Source: Malus domestica (Eukaryota > Streptophyta > Magnoliopsida > Rosales > Rosaceae). Taken from it: DNA of 64,000 nucleotides. Below the pieces are notes generated by a model. It saw only the letters and a program-made list of their open reading frames with translations. It was not told where the DNA came from and did no database searches. The stretch spans positions 7,527,001-7,591,000 of the forward strand of contig NC_091664.1 of assembly GCF_042453785.1 (NCBI RefSeq), written 5' to 3'. Made by a program: the position numbers and the translations under genes. Each line of letters starts with the position of its first letter. The first letter of the stretch is position 1. This document shows positions 22,932 to 33,893 of the stretch, one piece after another.

Positions 22932-23229
22932 TGTTAGAATTATTAGGTTTGTTGAATGTAGTGGTTCTATCCACTACGTCAGCTTAGTTTTTGTTCGGGA
23001 TAGCAGTTATAACTGCATGACTAAATAAACCCTAGAATGTAGGGATCAGTTGAAGTTGTTTTATTTCAGAGTTAGTCATACACCACGTTTAGGTTTGTGT
23101 TTAACGTGGGTTGCATGCTTATCTTTCTGTTATGTAAGGCTTATATAAAGCCGGTTTTCTTGATTAATGACTATGTGAATTTCCTCCCAGTTTACAGAGA
23201 TCTTTTTCAATAAACACTTGGTTCTAACA
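22932..23229 (+). repeat. 3' LTR of copia element 1
   Basis: 298 bp, ending 210 bp before the kinase ATG at 23440. Its own TATATAA box (about 23149) could drive the kinase, since the native TATA box lies 4.7 kb upstream. Confidence 0.9.
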
Positions 23230-23439
23230 CTTGCTTCTCTCTCTCCCGTTATTTCAAAAGCTCTCAACTTTCAAATCTTCTGTTCTCAGAGATCCGGAAC
23301 CCTAATCAGTGTTCAATTGTTCATACGTTCTAGGGTTTTCCTCAGAGATCGCAACTAGTTCCTTGGCGTTGAGGGGTTTAGTTTAGCTTCATTAACTATT
23401 GGAGGGTTGGTTCGGCTCCTTACGAGTTACGACCGGATC

Positions 23440-24378
23440 ATGGACAAGTTTTGGATTACTAAGCAACTAGGCGGTGGTTCTTTCGGAACGGTATTTGAGG
23501 CGCAGCACCGACCGACGGGTGAAGTCGTTGCAGTCAAGTATCTGAGGGAGACATTCAGTTCCTTTGAGCAGTGCTTAAGCCTACCGGAAGTTCAGTCCCT
23601 TTCCAAGCTCAGGCACCCCAACATTGTCCAGTTGAAGGATGTCATCTTCGAAAACGATTCTGCATTCCTTGTCTTTGAGTATATGCAGAGCAGTCTGCTT
23701 GATCTTATGATGAAAAGGCGAACCAAATTCACCGAGGAAGAAGTTAGAAGCATCTGCTTTCAGAAGTTTCAGGGCCTGGCTTATATGCACAGAAACGGCT
23801 ATTTCCACCGTGATTTGAAGCCCGCTAATGTGTTGGTTAAGGATGGTGCGCGTGTGGTCAAGATTGCAGATTTGGGTTCGGCTAAGGAGATTGATTCACC
23901 TCCTCCCTATACAGACTACGTCACTACTCGTCCGTATCGTGCTCCTGAGGTGTTTCTTCGGTCAGGCTTGTATGGTCCTAAGGTCGATATGTGGGCAATG
24001 GTTGCCATCATAGCGGAGCTGTTTTCATTCTGGCCTCTATTTCCCGGTGAAAGTGCTGATGATCAGATGTTCAAGATTTGCAGTGTTATAGGCAGTCCCA
24101 CTTGGGAGTCATGGCCAGAGGGACAGCTTCTTGCCCAAAACTTGAACTATCAGTTTCCAAAAATTGGCGGGGTTGGTCTATCTGCGATGATTCCTTCTGC
24201 AAGCAGATCTGCCATCCAGCTGATTTCTTCCCTTTGTTCTTGGGACCCTTCCGCGAGGCCTACTGCTGCTGAGGCACTACGGCATCCTTTCTTCGTTGGC
24301 AACTACAAGATTCCACGAGCCATCCCTTTGAGACAAAGCAATATCCTGCCTGCATCAAACTCTCTTATTTTCGCCTAG
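23440..24378 (+). CDS. MHK-like: MHK/MAK-like protein kinase, copy 1
   Basis: A 312-residue serine/threonine kinase of the MAK/ICK/MHK branch of CMGC kinases. The start is the ATG at 23440 (MDKFWITKQLGGGSFGTVFE); the frame upstream opens only with TTG. Visible motifs: glycine loop GGGSFGTV, VAVKYLR lysine, LPEVQSL glutamate helix, HRDLKPANVLV catalytic loop, ADLGSAKE metal loop, YTDYVTTR activation segment with the TDY dual-phosphorylation motif, and APEV. The usual TRWYRAPE is TRPYRAPE here. Copy 1 has DMWAMVAII where the others have the conserved DMWAMGAII. Plant MHK genes contain introns and this has none, so it looks like a retrocopy. A copia LTR sits just upstream. Catalytic activity is possible but unproven. 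Confidence 0.8.
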   Translation: MDKFWITKQLGGGSFGTVFEAQHRPTGEVVAVKYLRETFSSFEQCLSLPEVQSLSKLRHPNIVQLKDVIFENDSAFLVFEYMQSSLLDLMMKRRTKFTEEEVRSICFQKFQGLAYMHRNGYFHRDLKPANVLVKDGARVVKIADLGSAKEIDSPPPYTDYVTTRPYRAPEVFLRSGLYGPKVDMWAMVAIIAELFSFWPLFPGESADDQMFKICSVIGSPTWESWPEGQLLAQNLNYQFPKIGGVGLSAMIPSASRSAIQLISSLCSWDPSARPTAAEALRHPFFVGNYKIPRAIPLRQSNILPASNSLIFA

Positions 24379-24740
24379 ATTTGACACGAATAATGTGGGT
24401 AGTTAACTGCATTTGATTCATTAGCTTTCAAAAACTAGATACAAATTTTATTTTAACGAGTGTAGTTTATTTGAATGCTCAACGTAGAGTGGCAGCAGGC
24501 CAACTACATGTAATGTATGTATGTATGATACAGTTTAGTAAGCTCTCATTAATCTGCGATATATACCTACAAATTTCATTTCAACTGAGTCCCATTGTTT
24601 TGTTTGGTTCACATTTCAGTGTTCGAAACATAATCAGACATCGACACTTAGTAAGTAAATGAACAAATTACTTGCAGGCTAATTTGCGAGGAAAAAGGAA
24701 ACTCAGATAACATAACGCAAGGCTTTAATTTACAACTCAA
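24379..24740. other. 3' flank of kinase copy 1
   Basis: Noncoding sequence nearly identical to 39510-39871 behind kinase copy 2, but visibly different from 49468-49790 behind copy 3. It ends abruptly at the gypsy-derived joint. Confidence 0.7.
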
Positions 24741-25782
24741 GGCATCCAACAACGAAGTAGAGTATGATGCCTTATTAACAGGACTCTGAATGGCACAAGA
24801 TCTGGCAGTCAAGAGGCTCGCAATCCATTCCGATTCTCAGCTCATCACTAGCCAGACTACCAGGGAGTATGCAACAAAGCATCTAAGGATGACATTATAC
24901 CTCGAGAAGGTACGAAAGCAACTTGAGGCGTTTCAGACTTAGACCCTCACATAGGTGCCATAGGTAAATAACGCTCATGCAAACACCATGACAGCCTTCA
25001 ACTCTACTTTGGACTACCAATTCAGATGCTCCATCCCGATCGAGTATTTGGGAAAGCCGAGTATAGAAGAAGAACCAACAGCTGAGGGGTTACAAGTTAG
25101 TACAATCCCAAGTTGGCAAGATCCTATCATCTACTACCTAGTCAATAGGACACTTATTGTAGAAAGATTAAAAGCTAGGAAGCTACAAATAAAGGTGACA
25201 TGCTACTATATGTGGAACGACATTCTCGTCTGAAGGTCCTTTTCAGGCCCACATCATTCGTTGCAAAGTGCCTCCTGATGACTTAAAAGTTTTGAGCTCG
25301 ATCCACAAAGGAGTTTGCGAAAACCACTAAGGAGGCCGATCCTTAGCACATAAGGTCTTCAACGCCGGCTACTACTAGTCTACCGTGCATTAAGACGCTA
25401 AGGAATTGTTCAAAAGTACAACAGATATCAACGCTCAAGCCTGTACCCTTACTACTTGCCAGCGAGCTCCACCCGCAGACAAGCCTATGGCCATTTATGC
25501 AGTGGGAAATCAACCTAGTAGGGCCCAAGCTGCCTGATACTAGGGGCAAAGCATAATGATTGTGGCTACCAACTACTTCACCAAGTGGGTAGAAGCTGAG
25601 CTCATGACCACCACTACTCAATTAGACATAGAGTGCTTCAACCATAATCTATCATCACTGACAATTGCCTGTAATTCGTGGGCAAAGACTTGGCGAAGTT
25701 GTTCTAGAAATATGGCATCAAGCAGAATATATCTACGCTTAGATATCCCCAAAGCAATGGGCAGGCGAAGGCATCCAACAAG
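24741..25782 (+). mobile_element. Ty3/gypsy fragment at the joint of copies 1 and 2
   Basis: Internal gypsy pol sequence without LTRs. RNase H sequence (ASNNEVEYDALLTG) opens it, and integrase sequence ending PQSNGQ-like closes it just before the cullin-like frame. It is old and broken, with several breaks. The 13-bp string AAGGCATCCAACA occurs at both ends (24739-24751 and 25768-25780). It is absent behind kinase copy 3, so it is best read as filler at a duplication joint rather than a normal insertion. Confidence 0.75.
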
Positions 25783-25848
25783 ACAATGGGTTACTAAGTT
25801 ATCGAGTGGGATCAAGGATGGGACCACGTACAGCAGGGGATCGTAAAG

Positions 25849-26745
25849 ATGAACAGGATTATACAAGGATCATCAGAACCTCAGTTCACCTCAGAAGAAT
25901 ATATGAGCCTTTACACAACTCTCTATAACATGTCTATTCAACAACCTCCTCATAATTATTCTCAGCAGCTCTATGAAAAGTATCAGGAGACAATTGAGGA
26001 ATACATTTCTTCAACAGTGCTGCCGCCCCTAATGGAGAAGCAGGATGAGTTTATGTTGCAGGAGTACGTCAAAAATTGGGTAAATTATAAAGTTATGTTT
26101 AGGTGGCTCTCACACTTCTTTTGTTTTTTTTATGACCGTGGCATCACTCGGAATCAGACATCACTTCCTGGGCCGAATGAAGTTGTACTTAACTGCTTCT
26201 GTAATTTGGTTTATCTGAAGGTAAATGCTAATGTGAGATATTATGTACTTGGACTTATGCATAAAGAACGTGAGGGAGAGAAAATTGACAGAGCACTACT
26301 AAAGAATGTGATAAATATATATGTTGAAATTGAAATGGGAGAATTGGATGCGTATGAAAAGGACTTCGAAGAATACATGCTCATTGATACTCGCAAGTAC
26401 TATTTGCATAAAGCATCAAGTTGGATTTTGGAGTACTCGTACACGGATTACATGTTGAAGGTAGAGGCATGCTTGAGAAGGGAGAGGGATAGAGTTTCTT
26501 GTTACCTGCTTCCGAGCAGTCAGAAGAAGCTAATGGAGACAGTGAAACATTGCTTGGTGGTTGTTCATGGAAGTCAATTGATTCAGAAGAAGCATTCTGT
26601 ATCTGGATGTACTTTGCTCACGGTTGAAAATCTGGAGGAGCTTTCTAGGAAATTTATTGCTAATTTGGCATTGGAACAGCGAGTCTCTGCTAAAGGTTCA
26701 CCATTTATTCGACAGGCAGAAGATGTAGCAATGATTGAGGATTGA
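25849..26745 (+). CDS. CUL1-like: Truncated cullin-1-like protein, copy 2 (likely pseudogene)
   Basis: A 298-residue frame from ATG at 25849 ([13 protein letters not shown]) is almost identical to copy 1 over its length and ends at the same stop. The copy 1 start codon is retained at 25785, but TAA follows three codons later, so the first 39 residues of copy 1 cannot be made here. The whole native upstream region is replaced by gypsy integrase sequence. Differences from copy 1 include VEACLRRER for AEECLRRER and SAKGSPFIRQ for SAEGLPFVRQ. The frame is open, but loss of the promoter and of the start of helix 1 argues for a pseudogene unless the gypsy DNA supplies transcription. Confidence 0.65.
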   Translation: MNRIIQGSSEPQFTSEEYMSLYTTLYNMSIQQPPHNYSQQLYEKYQETIEEYISSTVLPPLMEKQDEFMLQEYVKNWVNYKVMFRWLSHFFCFFYDRGITRNQTSLPGPNEVVLNCFCNLVYLKVNANVRYYVLGLMHKEREGEKIDRALLKNVINIYVEIEMGELDAYEKDFEEYMLIDTRKYYLHKASSWILEYSYTDYMLKVEACLRRERDRVSCYLLPSSQKKLMETVKHCLVVVHGSQLIQKKHSVSGCTLLTVENLEELSRKFIANLALEQRVSAKGSPFIRQAEDVAMIED

Positions 26746-27123
26746 GGGGAGTCCTACTGCAACAATTGACCTGTAGAAAAATGGTAAAAAATGTTTGGTT
26801 ATTAGGGGTTTTACTGTCGAATATGCTGCAAATTTTGCGGTGCTTGTTTTGAGATCCTTTGATCCACCCTCTGATATGTCATATAACTAACTACCTTGGT
26901 GCCAAGTATGTTTTGTAATTGTTGTCGCTGTGGCATTAAAATGGATGTTTGGAAAACAATGGAAAACGTGGTTGATAAAATCGTTGTCGTTATGTCTTAG
27001 CTTTGCGTACTTGTGTTCAAGCATCAAATTGTAGTTTCAATGCAGCGTTTGAATCCAAATGTTAAAAAACAGAATCAAGAAATAGAAGTTGCGTTACAGT
27101 GTCTGATCGGTATTGACCTAAGT
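26746..27123. other. Spacer after cullin-like copy 2
   Basis: Noncoding, matches 16691-17068. Contains the lone minisatellite monomer (about 27045-27110) and ends in the target copy TAAGT (27119-27123). Confidence 0.7.
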
Positions 27124-29934
27124 TGTAACAGCCTGTCCCTAAAAATGATGATTTTATAATTTTAATAGTTGAGTTATGAAGATGCCCTTCGAGGCAAAGT
27201 GTTGACTTGTGTTGACTACCGCGTCGTGTCATGTGAGACTCATTTTCTTGGCGTATTCTCATGTTACTAGTCGCTACGGACGTGTGGGCGCAAACAGGAT
27301 GGGATTTGGAGCTATAACGAAAGAGTTATTAATATTTAAAGTTAAAAATATTTTAGTAAATTAATTAATTTCAAATTTTGTTGAGGGGAAAATCTGGAAT
27401 GCCACGTGGGTGGCCCAGATTAAAGGAAATGAGGAATGGATGGTGGAGATGTAAAGGAAAGAAGATAAAAGAAAAAATGAGAGGAAGTGTGTGACTAATA
27501 GGGAGAGGAGAGAGTTAGGATGACCCAATCAAAAACAAAGGAAAGGAGGAAAAAAGGAGGGAAGAGAGGAGCGGGGGATTCGTTGACCCGGTTCCATTTT
27601 TCGACCCGACCCGGTCCTTTTCATCTTCTCCGGGGGTTTTTCGTCGGTTTTTCCGGCGAACCACGTTATCTAACCCTCTGGAAAATGTTCCACGACCTTC
27701 CCTCTACCCATTACAACCCAAAATTGTAGAAATTTAACCATGAAGGTATGAAAACCGCACCAGTGGGTGCGGGAAACCTTTACTGTCGATTCTCCTATTA
27801 TTGAAACGATTTTCACCAATTACCACCACCTATAGCATCCTCATGAGGTCTTGAATAAAGCCCAAACAAGTTTTGGGGCGTCGGAGTTCGTTCGATGTCG
27901 AATGGAGCACACCCAAATTCAAGGGTTTCGTACGGTTCGTGGTGATTTGAGGTGTTTCTCGACCCAATTGGCCTTCGTAGCAGGTACAAAACAATTCCCC
28001 ATGTTTTGTAGATGAATCCTCATGTTTGGATCATTTAATTTGGTGGAGAAATGAGATAGCTATAACGATTTTAAGGTTGCCAAGTTTCCGGTGACCTCAG
28101 CCACTTTCGGGGCGTTTTCCGGCTAAACTACGGCGAGTTAGCCATCATGTAAGGTACCAATCTCTTCGTCTCATCGCGAACTATGATTTCCGTTTTGAAT
28201 CACCTATTTTCGTTAAGTATTGACAAAGTTATCGACATTGAAAGGTAGCCCAGAAATTCCGGCCAGTTACTAGTTTTCCCTCGGACAATCATCTTTCAGA
28301 CCATTGTCCGACCACCTCCGGCCACCATTTGGAATCCAAGCTGGTATAAATTTGTTCTACATTTCTCTAGCTTCGATTTGGTATATTATGGGATGAATTT
28401 GGTTGAAAAACAAGTGAGATATGGAGTTCCAAAGATCGCCCAGGAAATCTGCAAAATCTGTAGAATCCGGCAAAGTTCCACTAAGGTCCATCACTTGATT
28501 ATGAGAGTAATCGACGATCCGACCGTTGGATCGTCACCAAAATTTAATACATTATATTACCTAATATTTGAGAACCATAGAAACTTACAGATAGGGAATC
28601 TGAAGTACGGATCTTCCCGAATTGGATTTGTAAGTTTATAAAATAAATGTTAACTGCCACTTAGTTTTGGGCAATTGGCGGAGATCCGACCGTTGGATCG
28701 TAATGAAATTTTAGTATGTTATTCTAGAAGCATAATGTGGATCTTTGGAAGTTGCGGATTGTAAATCTAACGTGCGAATCTTCTGGATCGAGTTATACAG
28801 AGTTGTGGACCCAACCATCGATCTTCCATCGACGATTGACTCTTGGTCAATGGGTCTCAAATTATTCTTGAAGGTCCTTGAGGATATTTTTTTATGTAAA
28901 TTATGTATTTTACTGGTAAGAACTCTAAGTCATGATTTGATACTTGGCCACAGGCGACGATAGTTCGTAATGTCTCGATATTTGTGCAAGAGAGTTGTAG
29001 CGCGGACCTAAGGTGAGTAGGTCTTTTCTCTTCTATAGTATATATCTATATATATAAGATTGACATCTCCTTAAACGTTTATAAATTGAATATTTCATAT
29101 AATTACTGTCAATACTTTGAAGTACTAATGTGAACTACGAATGACTTGATCCCTGTTTAGGGTACGTAGGTAGTCTAACGAGACGTTAGATGCAGCCATA
29201 CAATAAGTGAGATTAAATAATCGAGACAAAAGCTTTGTTTGGGAAAATGAGCAATGTGAAGGAATCTGGTGAAAAACGTGATATTTAACCCTATGTTTTG
29301 GGTGAATAAATGTTGGTTATAAATCAACGTACGAGGAAACAAGAAATTGTGGTTTTATGTTTTATAAATGCCATGCCATAATTAGTCTACATTTTAGTAT
29401 GTGATTTAGTATAACCTTGCACAATGTTGAATTCACCTAAGTTACTCATTCCTATTAAGATAATTGACATAGCATAACCGTAAGACTATCATTTTGGTTA
29501 TGGTCTTGATTTATAGTCACGCCTGTTATTTTCTGGGAAATTAAGCAAGTATTGCGGCAAGGGGCTACTATCTTTGGTAGTTGAAATTGGTTTGAAGAGT
29601 TTTATTTGACTCACTCACATTTTCTGTTTTTGTACCCCTCCAGGTTCTAGCATCAGAGTTCTGTATCACGAGGATTCGTGCCACTTCCCAGTGTAGGTGG
29701 CTTCTTATGATGGTATAATCATTATCTTACTTATTGTACTTTACTTATGCTTTGTATCATGTGCGAAATGGGCCCAAACCCGCTCACCGCGCACTTGTGT
29801 ACTTAGGCACTTTTAGATTTTAATTTATTCACATTTTATACATTATCACACTTTATGGCTTCGTCACCTTCCAGGTGTCGGCCAGTACGGCTCGATTCGG
29901 GGTCCTAGTGGACATTCTGGGTCGGGGTGCGTCA
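27124..29934 (+). mobile_element. Solo LTR, probably chromovirus (Tekay/Del-type) gypsy, copy 2
   Basis: A 2811-bp sequence begins TGTAACAGCCTGTCCC and ends GGGGTGCGTCA, flanked on both sides by TAAGT (27119-27123, 29935-29939). Copy 1 has one TAAGT at the same place and no insert. The long size and TGTAAC...CCGTCCC-style start fit large plant chromovirus LTRs; the family call is inference. No internal region is present, so it is a solo LTR formed by LTR-LTR recombination. Short frames inside (27520, 28378, 28745) are chance. Confidence 0.8.
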
Positions 29935-29939
29935 TAAGT

Positions 29940-30535
29940 CGCAGGTTTTGAAATTTTTTATTATTTTAAATGGCATTTGAGTATCACAATACATGATTGA
30001 CATGTTTATAATTAAATAAATATTGTTGACATGCGCTTGATATTGTAATATTTTATTGATTTTATACAAAATCATTCTTAAAAATATTCTCTATATATTC
30101 TATTAAAAATATTCTCTATATATTCTATTTGATCGTATTTTACTTAACCCTATTATATGAGGGTTTAGTAAGAGAACATGTGTCGATTAATTAGATAGGA
30201 CACATGAAAATCGACCACAAAAGATTTGAACTTGACTATTAAAGGTGAACGAGTAAAAAAAAAATTGTTTGATAAGCGATAGCGTTAGTGGGTTAAATTG
30301 TTAGTTGTTAAAGCAAAGATGATCGGTGAAAATGAAATCTGCATTAGAGTGTATATACACTTGTTTTTTGCCACTGCAGCAAAACGCGATCTGCGAACTA
30401 GTAGACATATTGTCTTCAAGGCAAATGAGCATCTAACCTTATGAGACCTGCATATTAAAAAATTGATGAAACGGGATTTGACACATCAGTTAGTTGCTGA
30501 AGGGCATCCTGCTTCTTGCCTTCAAATCCTAGTCA
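29940..30535. other. Spacer of module copy 2
   Basis: AT-rich, matches 17069-17640. A 27-bp unit containing AAAATATTCTCTATATATTC is doubled here and in copy 3 but single in copy 1. Confidence 0.7.
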
Positions 30536-30543
30536 GACGTAAT

Positions 30544-31438
30544 CAAGGGCGGCCCTGAGGGTAGCCCAAGTAGGCGCCCACCTAAGGCTCCTACTTTGGA
30601 AGGGCCCCAAAAAAGTTTTATATCCTGTAATTAACATATAAATACAAAAAAAAAGTAAGAAATATCATAATTCATTTGTTAGTGCAGTGAAAATGTTGGC
30701 TTCATTTTTCTTTGGAGTGTTGACTTCGAAACATGATGCTGCCTTTCAGTCACTAGATTTTTCTTGATTTTCAAATTTATTGCCAATCCATCTGTCCAAC
30801 TCCCAATCCATCTGTCCAACTCTCAATCCATTTGTCCAAATGCATATAAAGTTATAAAACTCAAGTCTCTTTGTGATCTTTTTTTTTCTTTCAACTTCTC
30901 ATTCTCTCCGTTTTTGTTGAATGTTTAAACCAACTTCTCATTCTCTCCATTTCTATTGAATGTTTAAACCAACTATCATATGGTCTTAAAGATTGTACTT
31001 TAAGGTAATAAAAATTTTGAATTTATATTTTTCTTTTCAATAACTTTTTATTCAATGGATTATTTTAATATTCAATTCGTTAGTGTGATGTTGATTTTAG
31101 AAGAAAAAAAAACACAAGAGAAACAATTGGCATTGAATTTATTATACTCGTCAATCAAGTTTTATTGTTCTTCACTCTCAATCTTAGACTTTTGACTGTA
31201 AACATTTAGTACATTTGTGTCTAAAAACATGAATCGTGTAAGGTTTAAATAATGTTTGTACATTTATCTTCTTTTGATATTAATTTTTAATGATATTTGA
31301 TATGAAAATAAAACTTTTTATGTATTTAGCGAATTCTTTTTTATACAAATCAATATACAAAGAACCAAAGATCATAGAATTTTAGGGCCCCACTTTGAAG
31401 GCTTGCCTAGGGCCCCCAAATTCTCAGGGCCGGCCCTG
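30544..31438 (+). mobile_element. Non-autonomous hAT element (copy 2)
   Basis: Terminal inverted repeats CAAGGGCGGCCCTGAG and CTCAGGGCCGGCCCTG match the CAGGG-type ends of plant hAT transposons. The flanks are 8-bp copies GACGTAAT and GATGTAAC; each differs by one base from the empty site GACGTAAC at 17641-17648 in copy 1. The 895-bp AT-rich body has no transposase. Confidence 0.85.
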
Positions 31439-31446
31439 GATGTAAC

Positions 31447-32250
31447 CCTTCGGTTAGAGCACTTTGACGACATAACCCTTTGGTTAGAGCACTTTGACAC
31501 CCCCACTTAGTTGATGCTCTAAATAAGCCTAAAGTTGTGTAATTAATTAGAAGAATTAGGTCACTTAGTATTTCGGTCTAGTAGTATTCCTCTTCATTTG
31601 TAAGTGAGAGGTCAATAGCCTACGGTTTAGTGGTATTGCTAGCTCATTGTGAGGCTAAGCCTACCCCTCTCCTTTAATGTAGATAATAAAAAATAAATAA
31701 AAATAAATAAAAAGTAAGAGGTCTCAAGTTCAAGTCTCGTCAAAGGTGAATTGGAACCAAATTGTTGCTAACTCGTTATGAGGCTAAACTCACCCCCTTC
31801 CTCTTAGTATAGATAATATCGTTTGTTCAAAAAAAAAATTAAAATATGAGAGATAAAGCTTTGTTGTTGTGAGGGGGTTGGTTTTGTTTTTGGGAGATTA
31901 TACTTGCACATCCCAAATTAATTCTCCCACACCCTTTTAATTTTTTAATGTTTTATAATGTCTGGACCGTTGACAGCTATTGATCCATGTGAAAAGGAGT
32001 TTTAGAAAATCCAGACCGTTGGAAAATCCTATCCTTGTGCCCAAAGTCAAACCAATTTACGAAAAAGCCCTTTCCATATCGCAGTGGAGTTAAGTAGCAA
32101 CTAGCAACTGGGAGAGTGAGGTTGCTTGCGTTACACGAATGGAACTACCAATACAATTAAGCCACGTGAGTTGCAATCCAATTAAACCGAGTGAGTTGCT
32201 TGTTTGCCGCGTTTCCTTGTTCAATCGGGAGATAATGGAATGGAAGAAGC
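31447..32250. other. Kinase 5' spacer of module copy 2
   Basis: Matches the copy 1 and copy 3 spacers. It contains the SINE (next entry) and the left arm of the palindromic MITE. The 116-bp unit is present once only. Confidence 0.6.
31615..31838 (+). mobile_element. tRNA-derived SINE, dimer-like (copy 2)
   Basis: Same element as at 17817-18035, with TACGGTTTAGTGGTATTGC head, TCTCAAGTTCAAGTCTCG box-B-like site and A tail. Confidence 0.6.
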
Positions 32251-32257
32251 TATAAAT
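32251..32257 (+). promoter_or_regulatory. TATA box of kinase copy 2
   Basis: TATAAAT in the context GAAGCTATAAATTGGAACCC, 272 bp upstream of the kinase ATG at 32523, as in copy 3. Confidence 0.6.
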
Positions 32258-32942
32258 TGGAACCCTAATTTCCACACTATCCATAATTTCCCGAATCTCA
32301 AACCACAATTACCAACTTGCTTCTCTCTCTCTCTCGTTATTCCAAAAGCTCTCAACTTTCAAGTCTTCTGTTCTCAGGAACCCTAATCAGTGTTCAATTG
32401 TTCATACGTTCTAGGGTTTTCCTCAGAGATCGCAACTAGTTCCTTGGCGTTGACGGGTTTAGTTTAGCCCCACATTAACTGTTGGAGGGTTGGTTCGGTT
32501 CCTTACGAGTTACAACCCGATCATGGACAAGTTTTGGATTACTAAGCAACTAGGCGGTGGTTCTTTCGGAACGGTATTTGAGGCGCAGCACCAACCGACG
32601 GGTGAAGTCGTTGCAGTCAAGTATCTGAGGGAGACATTCAGTTCCTTTGAGCAGTGCCTAAACCTACCGGAAGTTCAGTCCCTTTCCAAGCTCAGGCACC
32701 CCAACATTGTCCAGTTGAAGGATGTCATCTTCGAAAACGATTCTGCATTCCTTGTCTTTGAGTATATGCAGAGCAGTCTGCTTGATCTTATGATGAAAAG
32801 GCGAACCAAATTCACCGAGGAAGAAGTTAGAAGCATCTGCTTTCAGATGTTTCAGGGCCTGGCTTATATGCACAGAAACGGCTATTTCCACCGTGATTTG
32901 AAGCCCGCTAATGTGTTGGTTAAGGATGGTGTGCGTGTGGTC

Positions 32943-33216
32943 TAATAACCAATATAACAGAATTGCCACATGTATAACAGAAATGCCACATGGCATTATC
33001 TAGAAGGTGGGTTAGTTAATACAGGTAGAAGGCTATTGTTGTAATTAGTTCTTATGGGTATATAAGGGGTAATAGGGTTCTCATTTGAGTAAGAATGTAT
33101 TGTAAGAATTACTGAAAGCCTTAATACATTTCCTCTTTCTTCCACTCTATCTTTTCTCATCATCTTCTTATTCGATTCTAGTATCCATTGCTATTCATAG
33201 CTTCTCTGTGTTAATA
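32943..33216 (+). repeat. 5' LTR of copia element 2
   Basis: 274 bp with TA...TA termini; about two differences from the 3' LTR. Confidence 0.9.
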
Positions 33217-33477
33217 TGGTATCAGAGCCGGTTTAGCTCGTCGCCACTCTCGGTTCTGGTGAAGACTTCCGCTGTTTTGGGTGCTATTTTGACGATTGGG
33301 TGTTCGAAGATTTGGGTGTTTAGTGGTTATCTGGAACGGCGTTCTTCGGAGTTTCGTGGTGCGATTGTCAGCAAATCAGGTGATTGTGTTTCTCTCTGGG
33401 TGCTGTGGTTCGATTTGTTGGAATTTGATTGATGCGAAGATTTGGGTTGTTGTGTTGATTTCTGCCATTCTCATTCT

Positions 33478-33775
33478 GTGTGTATTGTTCCTTGGAGTAT
33501 TATTCTCTAGGACTTGTTGATTTTCAAGCAGAAAGTGTCATTCTTTCTATGAATCTTAGAGTTTCAATCTCCTGTGCTGTGTTTGTTCCTTGGAGTATCA
33601 TTCTCTAGGACTTGTTGATTTTAAAGAAGAAAGTGTCATTCTTTCTATGAATCTTGGAGTTTCAATCTCATGTGCTGTGTTTGTTCCTTGGAGTATCATT
33701 CTCTAGGACTTGTCGTTTTTAAAGAAGAAAGTGTCAGTCTTTCTATGATTCTTGGAGTTTTAATCTCCTGATTTG
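33478..33775 (+). repeat. Three 98-bp tandem repeats in the copia element 2 leader
   Basis: TTGTTCCTTGGAGTATCATT recurs at 33485, 33583 and 33681, between the primer site and the gag start. The long untranslated leader with tandem repeats is unusual for copia elements and may affect translation or packaging. Confidence 0.9.
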
Positions 33776-33893
33776 GTGTCGTGAGTTGAAATGTGTAATT
33801 TGGGTTGTGATTTGGAGTGTCATTCTCCCATATTTGGGTCTTGTTTTTGTGAATTTTAGAAGTCAGAAGTGTGGTTCATTGACTTTATTTCCA

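Larger units (their letters stand above)
18784..23229 (+). mobile_element. Ty1/copia element in the kinase copy 1 leader
   Basis: A complete-ended element: 298-bp LTRs at 18784-19081 and 22932-23229 look identical by eye, with TGTTAGAA...TTCTAACA ends, a TGGTATCAGAGC primer site at 19084 and a purine tract before the 3' LTR. Gag with one CCHC knuckle, protease, integrase, reverse transcriptase and RNase H parts appear in order in 19234-22904. The interior is broken, with about four breaks. Identical LTRs imply a very recent insertion, so it was probably moved by another member's proteins. Compared with the empty sites (32311 and about 48300) only a single shared base flanks it, so a normal 5-bp target duplication is not seen. 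Confidence 0.9.
15724..25782 (+). repeat. Tandem module copy 1
   Basis: The first of three direct copies of a cullin-1-like plus MHK-like kinase module. It holds cullin-like 15731-16690, spacer, copia element 18784-23229, kinase 23440-24378, and gypsy-derived joint 24741-25782. It has the empty sites for the solo LTR (17064-17068) and hAT (17641-17648) found in copies 2 and 3. Confidence 0.9.

Noticed and set aside
23407-23439. Longer kinase start (MVRLLTSYDRI...), also at 32490 and 48479
   Set aside because: The first codon is TTG; the first ATG (23440, 32523, 48512) matches the family N-terminus.
27520-28963. Short plus-strand frames inside the solo LTR, with counterparts at 42652-43751
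   Set aside because: They lie within an LTR, have no domains, and are preserved only because the LTR copies are recent duplicates.
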